Assembly: GCF_000429605.1 (NCBI RefSeq)
Contig: NZ_AUCE01000012.1
Coordinates: 1 to 64,000, forward strand
Direction of reading: 5' to 3'
DNA length: 64,000 nucleotides
Source: Azonexus hydrophilus DSM 23864
GTDB lineage: Bacteria > Pseudomonadota > Gammaproteobacteria > Burkholderiales > Rhodocyclaceae
Shown here: positions 20,122 to 28,211 of the stretch, piece by piece
Layout: each line of letters opens with the position of its first letter
Numbering within the stretch: the stretch's first letter is position 1
Notes under the pieces: generated by a model
The model's database searches: none
The model's input: the letters and a program-made list of their open reading frames with translations, nothing else
What the model was told of the DNA's origin: nothing
Translations under genes and position numbers: made by a program

Positions 20122-20889
20122 ATGACGGACAAGCCGGCAGGTGATAGTGCGAACGAGACGGCGGCAGCCCCTGACCTACGTAACCAGATGATCCGGCGGC
20201 TGGCCATGGCCGGTGGCCTGGTGGCGGTTTTGCTGGGCATGCTGGCGGTGTTCGACCATTTGTCCCAGCCAGCCGACGAACAGGAAGTCCGAGTGTTCAC
20301 CGAGCCGGTACCGGTCGCGCCCAAGAAGATGGTGACGCAGCCGGTGACACCGGTCGAGCCGGTGGCCGATGAGGCGCCGGTCGTGCAGGAAGCGGCACCT
20401 GTGGGTGCCGTTCCGGTTGAGGCTGCGGTCGGGGCGCCGCCGCCGCCCGAGGTCGCTGCGCAACCGGCGATTGAGCCCACGGTCGCGCCAGCAAATCCAC
20501 CGGTGGCACGGCCGCGGGTGCGCCCTGTGGCACCGGCCAGCCCGGAAATCGTTCCCGAAATGACCTCGGCACCGCCGATTGCGCCTGCGCCGCCGGTCAG
20601 CGTGCCGAAAGCCCCGGTGCCGTCGGCCCGGGTCGTCGAGTCCACGCCGACCACGCCGGCTGCGCCCCGCTTGTTCTCGGGTTTTGTCCTGCAGGCGGGC
20701 GTGTTCACCAGTGCCCAGCGGGCCGAGGAACTGCATGCCAAGCTGACGCTGAGCGGGGTTCAATCGAGCATCGAAACCCGGGTTCAGGTCGGACCTTTCC
20801 GCACCCGCAAGGAAGCCGCCGAAGCCCAGGAGAAATTGCGCGAACTGGGCATCGACTCGATCCTGATCGCGCCCAAGGGCGGGCGCTAA
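20122..20889 (+). CDS. SPOR-domain membrane protein
   Basis: The 255-residue bitopic protein has a cytoplasmic start, one membrane helix (~residues 28-45), a long Pro/Ala/Val linker and a C-terminal SPOR domain (~180-255, [20 protein letters not shown] and [20 protein letters not shown]). SPOR domains bind glycan strands stripped of stem peptides at the division septum. The ATG at 20122 has GAGGA six bases upstream; the ATG at 20116 touches that site. Its stop overlaps the convergent TPR gene by four bases. Confidence 0.88.
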   Translation: MTDKPAGDSANETAAAPDLRNQMIRRLAMAGGLVAVLLGMLAVFDHLSQPADEQEVRVFTEPVPVAPKKMVTQPVTPVEPVADEAPVVQEAAPVGAVPVEAAVGAPPPPEVAAQPAIEPTVAPANPPVARPRVRPVAPASPEIVPEMTSAPPIAPAPPVSVPKAPVPSARVVESTPTTPAAPRLFSGFVLQAGVFTSAQRAEELHAKLTLSGVQSSIETRVQVGPFRTRKEAAEAQEKLRELGIDSILIAPKGGR

Positions 20890-21206
20890 CCGGCTTTCTG
20901 CAGGCGCCTGGCGAACACCTTCATTTCCTTGGCGGCCTGGATATCGCCCTTGGTCTCGGCAACGGCGATTCCCGCTTCATAGGCGGCGATGGCGCCGGCC
21001 GCATCGCCAGCTTCGGCGAGCGCCTTGCCCAGCGCCTTCCACGCCGCCGAATACTGCGGGTCGCGTTCAACTGCCGCACGGAAGCAATTTGCCGCCTGTT
21101 GCGGCGCCGCCGCCTTCAGGTACTCATTGCCCAACGAGAAGCGGAGCAGGGCGCCGTCACGCGGGCCGTCGATCATTTTTTCCAGGGATTCGATACGCGG
21201 GTTCAT
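20886..21206 (-). CDS. Small TPR-repeat protein
   Basis: The 106-residue soluble protein contains about two tetratricopeptide repeats ([20 protein letters not shown] and [20 protein letters not shown]) and a helical C-terminus. TPR units mediate protein contacts; no partner can be named from the sequence. It is convergent with the SPOR gene and divergent from ridA, so it is transcribed alone. Confidence 0.8.
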   Translation of the reverse strand: MNPRIESLEKMIDGPRDGALLRFSLGNEYLKAAAPQQAANCFRAAVERDPQYSAAWKALGKALAEAGDAAGAIAAYEAGIAVAETKGDIQAAKEMKVFARRLQKAG

Positions 21207-21219
21207 GGGGGCTCGGGTC

Positions 21220-21225
21220 TAAAAT
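21220..21225 (+). promoter_or_regulatory. Candidate -10 box for ridA
   Basis: TAAAATAGCGG starts here, 35 bases before the ridA start codon, in the short gap divergent from the TPR gene. No convincing -35 box is seen. Confidence 0.3.
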
Positions 21226-21259
21226 AGCGGCTTTCGCCAATCATCAGAAGGAATTCCAC

Positions 21260-21640
21260 ATGGCCAAGACCATCATCGCCACGCCGAACGCACCGGCTGC
21301 CATCGGCACCTATTCGCAAGCCGTGCGCGTCGGCGATACCGTCTACCTGTCCGGGCAGATCGGTCTCGATCCGGCGACCATGCAGATGGTAGACGGTATC
21401 GACGCGCAAATCGTTCGCGTCTTCGAAAATCTCAAGGCCGTTGCCGAAGCTGCCGGCGGCTCGCTGGCCGACGTGGTCAAGCTCAATGTCTTCCTCACCG
21501 ACCTTGGCAACTTCGCCAAGGTCAACGAAACGATGGCGCGCTATTTCAGCGAGCCGTTCCCGGCGCGTGCCGCCGTCGGCGTCAAGGAATTGCCGCGCGG
21601 CGCGCTGGTCGAGGCCGACGCGGTGATGTTCCTCGGCTGA
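21260..21640 (+). CDS. ridA: RidA family enamine/imine deaminase
   Basis: The 126-residue protein has [20 protein letters not shown] and the C-terminal [20 protein letters not shown] with the conserved arginine that binds the substrate carboxylate. RidA hydrolyses reactive 2-aminoacrylate and related enamines made by pyridoxal-phosphate enzymes, protecting those enzymes. The ATG at 21260 follows AAGGAA; an upstream start at 21089 would lie in TPR-gene antisense sequence. recG starts seven bases downstream. Confidence 0.93.
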   Translation: MAKTIIATPNAPAAIGTYSQAVRVGDTVYLSGQIGLDPATMQMVDGIDAQIVRVFENLKAVAEAAGGSLADVVKLNVFLTDLGNFAKVNETMARYFSEPFPARAAVGVKELPRGALVEADAVMFLG

Positions 21641-21647
21641 TCGCTGG

Positions 21648-23675
21648 ATGTCGCTGGCGCCGATCCGCGCCTCCGATGCGCTGAAGAAAAAGCTGGCCAA
21701 GCTCGGTCTCCATACGGAGGCCGATCTGCTGGTGCATCTGCCGCTGCGTTACGAGGACGAAACGCGCATCACCGAGATCGCCCGCGCCTTCAGCGGCGAG
21801 GCGGTGCAGCTCGAACTGCGTGTGCTGAACAACGAGATCCAGTTCAAGCCGCGCCGACAGATGGTCGTGCGCGCCTGCGACGACAGCGGCGAAATCACGC
21901 TGCGCTTCTTCAGCTTCTACCCGAACCAGCAGGCGGCGCTCAGCGAAGGCTCGTTGGTGCGCGTCTTCGGCGAGGTGCGCGGCGGCTTCTACGGGCTGGA
22001 GATGGTGCATCCGCGTTTCCGCAAGATCGCCGAGGGCGAGCCGCTGCCGGCGGAAATGACGCCGATTTACCCGTCGACCGCCGGCTTGACCAGTTCAGCG
22101 CTACAGAAGCTGATCGGCCGGGCGCTGGCCGATGGTGACCTGTCCGAGACGCTGCCCGACGAGATCCGCCAGCGCCTCAAGCTGCCCGGCCTGGCACGCA
22201 GCATCCATTTCCTGCACCGGCCGCCGCCGGGTACCGATGTCGACACGCTGCATGCCCGCCATCATCCGGCCTGGCGGCGGGTCAAATTTGACGAGGTGCT
22301 CGCTCAGCAACTGTCGCTGCGCCGCGCCTACCTGGCGCGCCGCGAGCAGGGCGCGCCGGTGCTGGTGGCGCAGGACGACCTTGGCGCCCGCCTGCTCGAC
22401 CGCCTGCCCTTCGGCCTGACCGGCGCGCAGTTGCGGGCGATGGCCGAGATCGCCGGCGACCTCGCCCAGCCTTATCCGATGCAGCGCCTGCTGCAGGGCG
22501 ATGTCGGCGCCGGCAAGACCATCGTCGCCGCGCTGGCGGCCTGCCAGGCGATTGCCGCCGGCTGGCAGGCGGCGTTCATGGCGCCGACCGAAATCCTCGC
22601 CGAACAGCATTACCTGAAATTGCGCGACTGGCTGGAACCGCTCGGCGTGCGCGTCGCCTGGCTGTCCGGCAGCCTGAAGAGCAAGGCCAAGCGCGAGCAA
22701 CTGGCGGCGACGGCGGCCGACGCGCAACTGGTGGTCGGCACCCATGCGCTGATCCAGGATGGCGTCGACTTCGCCAGGCTGGGCCTGGCGATCGTCGACG
22801 AGCAGCACCGCTTCGGCGTCGCCCAGCGCCTGGCGCTGCGCAAGAAGGGCAGCAACCCACACCAGCTGATGATGTCGGCGACGCCGATCCCGCGCACGCT
22901 GGCGATGAGCTACTACGCCGACCTCGACGTCACCGTGCTCGACGAACTGCCGCCCGGCCGGACGCCGATCAAGACGCGGCTGGTCGCCGACAACCGGCGC
23001 CAGGATGTCGTCGGCTTCGTCAAGAAACACGTCGAGGAAGGCCGCCAGGCCTACTGGGTGTGTCCGCTGATCGAGGAATCGGAAGCCCTGCAGTTGCAGA
23101 CGGCGGAAGAAACCTACGAACAGCTTTCGACCGATCTACCGGGGCTGTCCGTTGGCTTGGTGCACGGACGGCTGAAGGCCGACGAGAAACAGGCGGTGAT
23201 GAGCGCCTTCGCCGCCGGCGAGATTGACGTGCTGGTGGCGACGACGGTGATCGAGGTCGGCGTCGACGTGCCGAATGCCAGCCTGATGGTCATCGAGCAC
23301 GCCGAACGCTTCGGCCTTTCGCAACTGCACCAGTTGCGCGGCCGCGTCGGTCGCGGCCAGTACGAATCGAGTTGCGTGCTGATCTACGCCGGGCCGCTCG
23401 GCGAGGTCGCCCGCCAGCGCCTGAAGATCATCTTCGAGCATACCGACGGTTTCGAGATTGCCCGCCAGGACTTGCAGATTCGCGGTCCCGGCGAATTCGT
23501 CGGGGCCCGCCAGAGCGGCGTGCCGCTGCTGCGCTACGCCGATCTCGAAATGGACGCTGATCTGGTCGAGATGGCGCGCCAGATTGCCGAGGAAATGCTC
23601 ACCGAGCATCCGGCCCTGGCCGAAAAACACCTGCAACGCTGGCTGGGCGCCCGCGAGGAATTGCTCAAGTCGTAA
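21648..23675 (+). CDS. recG: ATP-dependent DNA helicase RecG
   Basis: The 675-residue protein has the N-terminal wedge/OB domain (LLVHLPLRYEDET), a superfamily 2 motor with Walker A GDVGAGKTIVAALAA and DEQH box IVDEQHRFGVAQRL, and the helicase C domain with EVGVDVPNASLMVIEHAERF and QLRGRVGRG. RecG regresses stalled forks and processes D- and R-loops. Length is normal. It likely shares a transcript with ridA. Its 3' end overlaps the convergent hydrolase gene by 11 bases. Confidence 0.97.
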   Translation: MSLAPIRASDALKKKLAKLGLHTEADLLVHLPLRYEDETRITEIARAFSGEAVQLELRVLNNEIQFKPRRQMVVRACDDSGEITLRFFSFYPNQQAALSEGSLVRVFGEVRGGFYGLEMVHPRFRKIAEGEPLPAEMTPIYPSTAGLTSSALQKLIGRALADGDLSETLPDEIRQRLKLPGLARSIHFLHRPPPGTDVDTLHARHHPAWRRVKFDEVLAQQLSLRRAYLARREQGAPVLVAQDDLGARLLDRLPFGLTGAQLRAMAEIAGDLAQPYPMQRLLQGDVGAGKTIVAALAACQAIAAGWQAAFMAPTEILAEQHYLKLRDWLEPLGVRVAWLSGSLKSKAKREQLAATAADAQLVVGTHALIQDGVDFARLGLAIVDEQHRFGVAQRLALRKKGSNPHQLMMSATPIPRTLAMSYYADLDVTVLDELPPGRTPIKTRLVADNRRQDVVGFVKKHVEEGRQAYWVCPLIEESEALQLQTAEETYEQLSTDLPGLSVGLVHGRLKADEKQAVMSAFAAGEIDVLVATTVIEVGVDVPNASLMVIEHAERFGLSQLHQLRGRVGRGQYESSCVLIYAGPLGEVARQRLKIIFEHTDGFEIARQDLQIRGPGEFVGARQSGVPLLRYADLEMDADLVEMARQIAEEMLTEHPALAEKHLQRWLGAREELLKS

Positions 23676-24555
23676 ACCAGTCCTCGATCAGCGCCGCCAC
23701 CTGTTCTGGCTGGTCGTGGTGCAGCATGTGGTCGGCCTGGTCGATCCAGGCTTCGCGGACATCGGCGAAGCAGGCGCGGCGCGCTTCCCAGTCGCCGGGG
23801 CGGGTGGCGAAATCGCGCACGATCCACGACTGGCGACCGGCGACCCAGAGTACCGGGCAGGTGATGTCGCGCCAGATCGCCATCGACTCTTCGAGGCGGA
23901 ACAGGTTGGGCGACATCGCCTTGTGCCAGCGGTCGCCGTTCCAGATGATGCCATGCCGGTACTCGCCGCCCTTGGTCGTGCCATCGCCGATCCGGGCCAG
24001 GTGCCGCGACAGGAAATCGGCGCGTGCCGGGGTCAGGTAGGGGTCGGTCTTCATCAGGCGCCGGGCGAAAGCCGGTCGATCCGGATAGACATGCAGGCGC
24101 GGCGGATTCTTCAATTCGCCCAGCCAGTGCCGGTAGCGGCCGGCCGCCATGTCCGGCGTGGTTGGCGCAATACCGAAGCCTTCGAGTGAAATCAGTTTTT
24201 CGACGCGATCCGGATACAGGCCGGCGTACAGTGTGGCAATGATGCCGCCCATGCTGTGACCGGCCAGGCGCACCTGCCCTTGCGGCGCGTAACGGTCGAT
24301 GATGGCCAGCATGTCGCCCATGTGCTCGGCGAAGAAGTACGGGCGGTCCAGCCATTGCGACGGGCCAAAACCGCGCCAGTCGGGGGCGACGATGTTCCAG
24401 TCCTGCTGCAATTCATCGACGACGAACTGCCAGGATGCGGAAACATCCATCCAGCCGTGCAGCAGGAACAGTGTCGGCGCCTCGGGATTGCCCCAGCGAC
24501 GGATGTGCAGGCGGACGCCGTAGGCGTCGAGGAATTCGGAACGGGAGGGGCGCAT
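23665..24555 (-). CDS. Alpha/beta-fold hydrolase
   Basis: The 296-residue protein has the oxyanion-hole motif LFLLHGWMDVSASW, the nucleophile elbow GHSMGG, and a late catalytic histidine in QADHMLHHDQPEQV. A cap region sits between residues ~130 and 230. It most resembles epoxide-hydrolase/haloalkane-dehalogenase-like esterases, but the substrate cannot be read from sequence. The ATG at 24555 gives the natural N-terminus (MRPSRSEFLDAYGVRLHIRR). The gene is divergent from the M48 peptidase gene. Confidence 0.85.
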   Translation of the reverse strand: MRPSRSEFLDAYGVRLHIRRWGNPEAPTLFLLHGWMDVSASWQFVVDELQQDWNIVAPDWRGFGPSQWLDRPYFFAEHMGDMLAIIDRYAPQGQVRLAGHSMGGIIATLYAGLYPDRVEKLISLEGFGIAPTTPDMAAGRYRHWLGELKNPPRLHVYPDRPAFARRLMKTDPYLTPARADFLSRHLARIGDGTTKGGEYRHGIIWNGDRWHKAMSPNLFRLEESMAIWRDITCPVLWVAGRQSWIVRDFATRPGDWEARRACFADVREAWIDQADHMLHHDQPEQVAALIEDWFTT

Positions 24556-24613
24556 GGTCGATCGGGGAGCTTCGCGAAGCGGGCATTGTAGCGCCTGGTG
24601 CCCGACAGCAGCA

Positions 24614-24644
24614 TTGCATGAAAAATGTGTCGATGGCATATAAT
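24614..24644 (+). promoter_or_regulatory. Candidate promoter for the M48 peptidase gene
   Basis: TTGCAT at 24614-24619 and TATAAT at 24639-24644 are separated by 19 bases, about 35 bases ahead of the start codon. The spacing is slightly long but both boxes are good. Confidence 0.5.
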
Positions 24645-24678
24645 CGCGCCTTTCCAGTTTTTACCGTCGGGAGCTTTG

Positions 24679-25425
24679 ATGAAACGTCGCGATTTCGTGC
24701 TGTTGGGTACTTTGATGTCCGGTGTCAGTGCCGTCAATCCGGTGCTGGCCCAGTTCAATTTCGGCAAGGTGCTCGAAGCCGGCAAGACGCTGATGGAATC
24801 GGAGACGCTCAGCGACGCCGACCTCAAGTCCTACTTCGACCAGATGGCCGCCGATTCCGATGCCAAGAACAAGCTGGCCGGGCCGAAGGATGCCTACGGC
24901 AAACGCATCGCCAAACTGGCCAAGGGGCTGGACAGTTACGACGGTCTCAAGCTCGACATCAAGGCCTACCTGACGCCGGAAGTGAACGCCTTTGCCATGG
25001 CCAACGGCACCATCCGCGTCTACAGCGGGCTGATGGACAAATTCACCGACGACGAGATCCGCTACGTGATCGGTCACGAAATCGGCCACGTCAAGGCCGG
25101 TCATACCAAGTCCCGCATCCAGACCGCGATGCGCACCAGCGCCCTGCGCAGTGCCGTGGCCTCGACCGGCGGCAAGACCGCGCAGCTTGCCGAATCGCAA
25201 CTTGGCGACTTGTTCGAGCAGGTCGTTCGCGCCCAGCATTCGCAGGCCAACGAGAACGAGGCCGACGATCTGGCGATGCAGTTCATGAAGTCCCAGCGCT
25301 ATCCGGCGGCGGCCTGCGTGACGGCGCTGGAGAAACTCGATGCGCTGGGCGGCGGTGGGGCGTCATGGCTGTCCACCCACCCGAGCCCGAAAGCCCGGGC
25401 CGAGCGCATGCGCGCCCAGGTATAA
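24679..25425 (+). CDS. Periplasmic M48-family metallopeptidase
   Basis: The 248-residue protein begins MKRRDFVLLGTLMSGVSAVN, an export signal (twin-Arg-like but without the full motif). The zinc site is IGHEIGHVKAGH (HExxH) with the distal glutamate in NENEADDLAMQF, followed by SWLSTHPSPKARAERM. This is the layout of LoiP/YggG-type M48 peptidases involved in envelope protein quality control. GGGAG precedes the ATG at 24679. It is convergent with the PBP1A gene, 15 bases apart. Confidence 0.88.
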   Translation: MKRRDFVLLGTLMSGVSAVNPVLAQFNFGKVLEAGKTLMESETLSDADLKSYFDQMAADSDAKNKLAGPKDAYGKRIAKLAKGLDSYDGLKLDIKAYLTPEVNAFAMANGTIRVYSGLMDKFTDDEIRYVIGHEIGHVKAGHTKSRIQTAMRTSALRSAVASTGGKTAQLAESQLGDLFEQVVRAQHSQANENEADDLAMQFMKSQRYPAAACVTALEKLDALGGGGASWLSTHPSPKARAERMRAQV

Positions 25426-25440
25426 ATCAGGGGGCCTTGC

Positions 25441-27774
25441 TCAGTCCCCAAATATCTTCCGTATCGCATCGAAAATGGAATCAAGCGGCGACATCTCCAC
25501 GTCCAGTGCCTTGACCCCGGCGTCGCCCGTGAATTCGTCGTACACCCAGTCACCGTCGACGTAGGAAACGCCGGGTGGCGCCGTCCGCTCGCTGGCAGGC
25601 TTGCCGGCCAGCGCCTGACGCATGTAGTCGGCCCAGATCGGTAGTGCCAGGGTGGCGCCGAATTCGCGGGCACCGAGCGATTTCGGCTGGTCGTAACCCA
25701 TCCACGCCACCGCCACCACGTTCGCGGCGTAGCCGGCGAACCAGCCGTCGACCGCGTCGCTGGTAGTGCCGGTCTTGCCGGCCAGGTCGCTGCGCCCCAG
25801 GCGCTGGCTGGCAGCGGCGCCGGTGCCGCTGCTCACCACTTCGCGCAGCATGCTGTCGATGATGAAGGCATTGCGCGGATCGATCACCGGTTGCCTGTCT
25901 TCCTTCGACGGCGCCGGGGCTTCCCACAGCACCTGGCCGCGGGCGTCGGTGATCTTCTCGATCAGGCGCGGGCTGACCTGGTGGCCCCCGTTGGCGAACA
26001 CCGCGTAGGCCTGGGCCATCTGCAGGGGCGTTACCGAGCCGCTGCCCAGCGTCAGCGTCAGGTTGTCCGGGTGTTTGGCGGCGTCGAAGCCGAAGCGCGT
26101 CAGATAGTCGCGCGCATACTGCGGCGTGATCGCCTGCAGCAGGCGCACGGCGACCACGTTCTTGGAGCGGGCGAGCGCCCGGCGTAGCGTCAGCGTGCCG
26201 TCGTAGCCGTCGTCGTTGCGCGGCTCCCATGGCTGGCCGTCGGCGCCACCGGGCAGCGACAGTGGCGCGTCGTTCATCAGCGTGGCCGGCGAGAAGCCCT
26301 TTTCCAGCGCCGCTGAATAGACGAAAGGCTTGATGATCGACCCTGGCTGACGCCAGGCGCTGGTGACGTGGTTGAACTGCCGGCGGTTGAAGTCGAAGCC
26401 GCCGACCAGCGCCCGGTAGGAACCATCCTCGGCGTCGAGAGCGACGAAAGCTGCTTCCACCTCCGGCATCTGGGCGATCGCCCAATGGCCCTTGGCGTCC
26501 TGGCTGACGCGGATCACCGAGCCGACGCGGATGCGCTCGGCCAGCGGCGTTTTCGGCTGCAGGGCGCGGGCGGCGAAGCGCAGGCCATTGCCGGTGATCT
26601 CCAGGGTGTCGCCGAAGGCTGGTTCGGCGCGTACGCGCTTGGCTGAAACCTCGGTGACGACGGCGGCGATAAGCTTGTCGCTGCCCGGGTGTTTGGCCAG
26701 CGCCTGATCAATGGTTTCCTCGCGTTCGTTGGCGTCGGCTGGCAGCTCGACGTAAGCTTCCGGGCCGCGGTAGCCGTGGCGCTGGTCGTAAGCCAGCACG
26801 TTGCGCCGCAGCGATTCGTAGGCAGCGTTTTGTTCAGCCTTGTCGAGCGTGGTGTAAACGTTGAAACCCTGGGTATAGGTGGCCCCCTGGTAGCGTGCAT
26901 AAAGCTCCTGGCGAACCAGTTCGGCAACATGATCGGCCTGGGCTTCGAACTGCATGCGCTGGCTGACCGCCAGCGGTTGGGCGACGGCCTCGTCAAACTG
27001 CGCCTGGGTGATCGTCTCCAGTTGCAGCATGCGCTTGAGCACCAGTTCCTGGCGTGCCTTGGCCCGCGCCGGATTGACCGCCGGGTTGTGTTTGGACGGG
27101 TTCTGCGGAATGCCGGCGAGCATCGCCGCCTCAGCCAGCGTCAGCTCGGGCAGGCGCTTGCGGAAGTAGGTGCGGGCGGCGCTGGAAAAGCCGTAGGAGC
27201 GCTGGCCGAGGTAAATCTGGTTCATGTAGAGCTCAAGGATCTGGTCCTTGTTCAAGGCCGATTCAATGCGGTAGGAGAGCATCACCTCGGTCAGTTTGCG
27301 GCGCAGCGTCTTCTCGGGCGTCAGGAAGAAATTGCGCGCCACCTGCATGGTGATCGTCGATGCCCCCTGGCGCATGCCGCCGGTCAGCCCGGCAGCCACC
27401 GCCCGCGCCACGCCCCGGTAATCGACCCCGCCGTGCTCGTAGAAGCGCGCATCCTCGATCGCCAGCAGGGCATCCTTCAACACCGGCGGAATTTCCTGAA
27501 TCGGCGTGAAGTCCCGGCGTTCCTCGCCGAACTCACCGAGCAGCGCGCCGTCGGCGGTATAGATGCGCAAGGGGATTTTCGGGCGATAGTCGGTGACCAG
27601 GTCGAGCGATGGCAGCCTGGGCAGGATGCTCAGCAGGGTGCCGCCGAGCAGCACGAACACCGTCAGCACGCCAATGGCACTCAGCGCCAGGAGCGTGCGC
27701 CGCAGGTCATTGCGGTAATTGGCTTGGGCAAAAGGTAAGGCAAGAAACTTGACGGCGGTTGAGAAGAAATTCAC
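25441..27774 (-). CDS. mrcA: Bifunctional penicillin-binding protein 1A
   Basis: The 777-residue class A PBP has an N-terminal membrane anchor. The GT51 glycosyltransferase domain contains AIEDARFYEHGGVDYRG and GASTITMQVARNFFL, an OB-like insert follows (~residues 375-445), and the transpeptidase has PGSIIKPFVY (SxxK), SKN and AGKTGTTSDAVDGWFAG (KTG). It polymerises and cross-links peptidoglycan on the outer face of the inner membrane. The start is taken as GTG at 27774, with AGGA eight bases upstream; a TTG at 27843 is less likely. It lacks the pilM-Q neighbours often found beside mrcA in this group, so it may be a second paralogue. Confidence 0.92.
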   Translation of the reverse strand: MNFFSTAVKFLALPFAQANYRNDLRRTLLALSAIGVLTVFVLLGGTLLSILPRLPSLDLVTDYRPKIPLRIYTADGALLGEFGEERRDFTPIQEIPPVLKDALLAIEDARFYEHGGVDYRGVARAVAAGLTGGMRQGASTITMQVARNFFLTPEKTLRRKLTEVMLSYRIESALNKDQILELYMNQIYLGQRSYGFSSAARTYFRKRLPELTLAEAAMLAGIPQNPSKHNPAVNPARAKARQELVLKRMLQLETITQAQFDEAVAQPLAVSQRMQFEAQADHVAELVRQELYARYQGATYTQGFNVYTTLDKAEQNAAYESLRRNVLAYDQRHGYRGPEAYVELPADANEREETIDQALAKHPGSDKLIAAVVTEVSAKRVRAEPAFGDTLEITGNGLRFAARALQPKTPLAERIRVGSVIRVSQDAKGHWAIAQMPEVEAAFVALDAEDGSYRALVGGFDFNRRQFNHVTSAWRQPGSIIKPFVYSAALEKGFSPATLMNDAPLSLPGGADGQPWEPRNDDGYDGTLTLRRALARSKNVVAVRLLQAITPQYARDYLTRFGFDAAKHPDNLTLTLGSGSVTPLQMAQAYAVFANGGHQVSPRLIEKITDARGQVLWEAPAPSKEDRQPVIDPRNAFIIDSMLREVVSSGTGAAASQRLGRSDLAGKTGTTSDAVDGWFAGYAANVVAVAWMGYDQPKSLGAREFGATLALPIWADYMRQALAGKPASERTAPPGVSYVDGDWVYDEFTGDAGVKALDVEMSPLDSIFDAIRKIFGD

Positions 27775-27862
27775 GCGTTGGTCCTGGTCGAGGTGGCAAC
27801 TGGGCCGCTTGAAGGCGCAGTTTAGCCGTAATGTTGAAGACAAAAAATTTCGGTGGTTTTGC

Positions 27863-27892
27863 TTGACTATATCATATCGATATAACTAAACT
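27863..27892 (+). promoter_or_regulatory. Promoter/operator region of the ArsR-Aas-LplT operon
   Basis: TTGACT lies at 27863-27868 and TAAACT at 27887-27892 (18-base spacing). Between them is the perfect 10-base palindrome ATATCGATAT (27874-27883) inside an AT-rich stretch. A dyad between -35 and -10 is where an autoregulating ArsR-type repressor would bind. Transcription would start almost at the ATG at 27900, so the mRNA may be nearly leaderless. Confidence 0.5.
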
Positions 27893-27899
27893 TGTCGAC

Positions 27900-28211
27900 A
27901 TGAAATCTGACTACAGCCAAACCATCCCCCCGCAGTGGGCCGTCATGTCCAGGATGTTCGTTGCCTTGGGCGATGAACATCGTCAGCGCATCCTGCTGTT
28001 GTTCGAGCCGGGTGAGCGCCTGAATGTCGGGCAGATTGCCGAAGTGTCGACGCTGGCGCGGTCGACCGTGTCGCACCACCTGAAAGTGCTTCATGAGTCC
28101 GGCGTGCTGGCCTCGGAGAAGATCGGCAAGGAGGTGTGGTTCTGGATTGACCGTAAGGCGCTGGAAACCACCTTTACCAACGTTCTTGATTACGTTCGGG
28201 AGTCCACCTGA
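27900..28211 (+). CDS. ArsR-type transcriptional regulator without cysteines
   Basis: The 103-residue winged-helix protein has the ArsR helix-turn-helix (VGQIAEVSTLARSTVSHHLK) and wing (SEKIGKEVWFWIDRKALE). It contains no cysteine, and the C-terminal helix lacks the usual acidic/histidine metal ligands. It is therefore unlikely to sense metals in the classical way and may respond to a lipid-related signal, an inference from the two genes it precedes. Its stop shares a base with the next ATG (TGATG). A palindrome overlaps its own promoter. Confidence 0.85.
   Translation: MKSDYSQTIPPQWAVMSRMFVALGDEHRQRILLLFEPGERLNVGQIAEVSTLARSTVSHHLKVLHESGVLASEKIGKEVWFWIDRKALETTFTNVLDYVREST

Noticed and set aside
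24569..24580. GCTTCGCGAAGC 12-base palindrome near the hydrolase start
   Set aside because: It lies close to the hydrolase start without a fitting promoter; such palindromes are common in GC-rich DNA.
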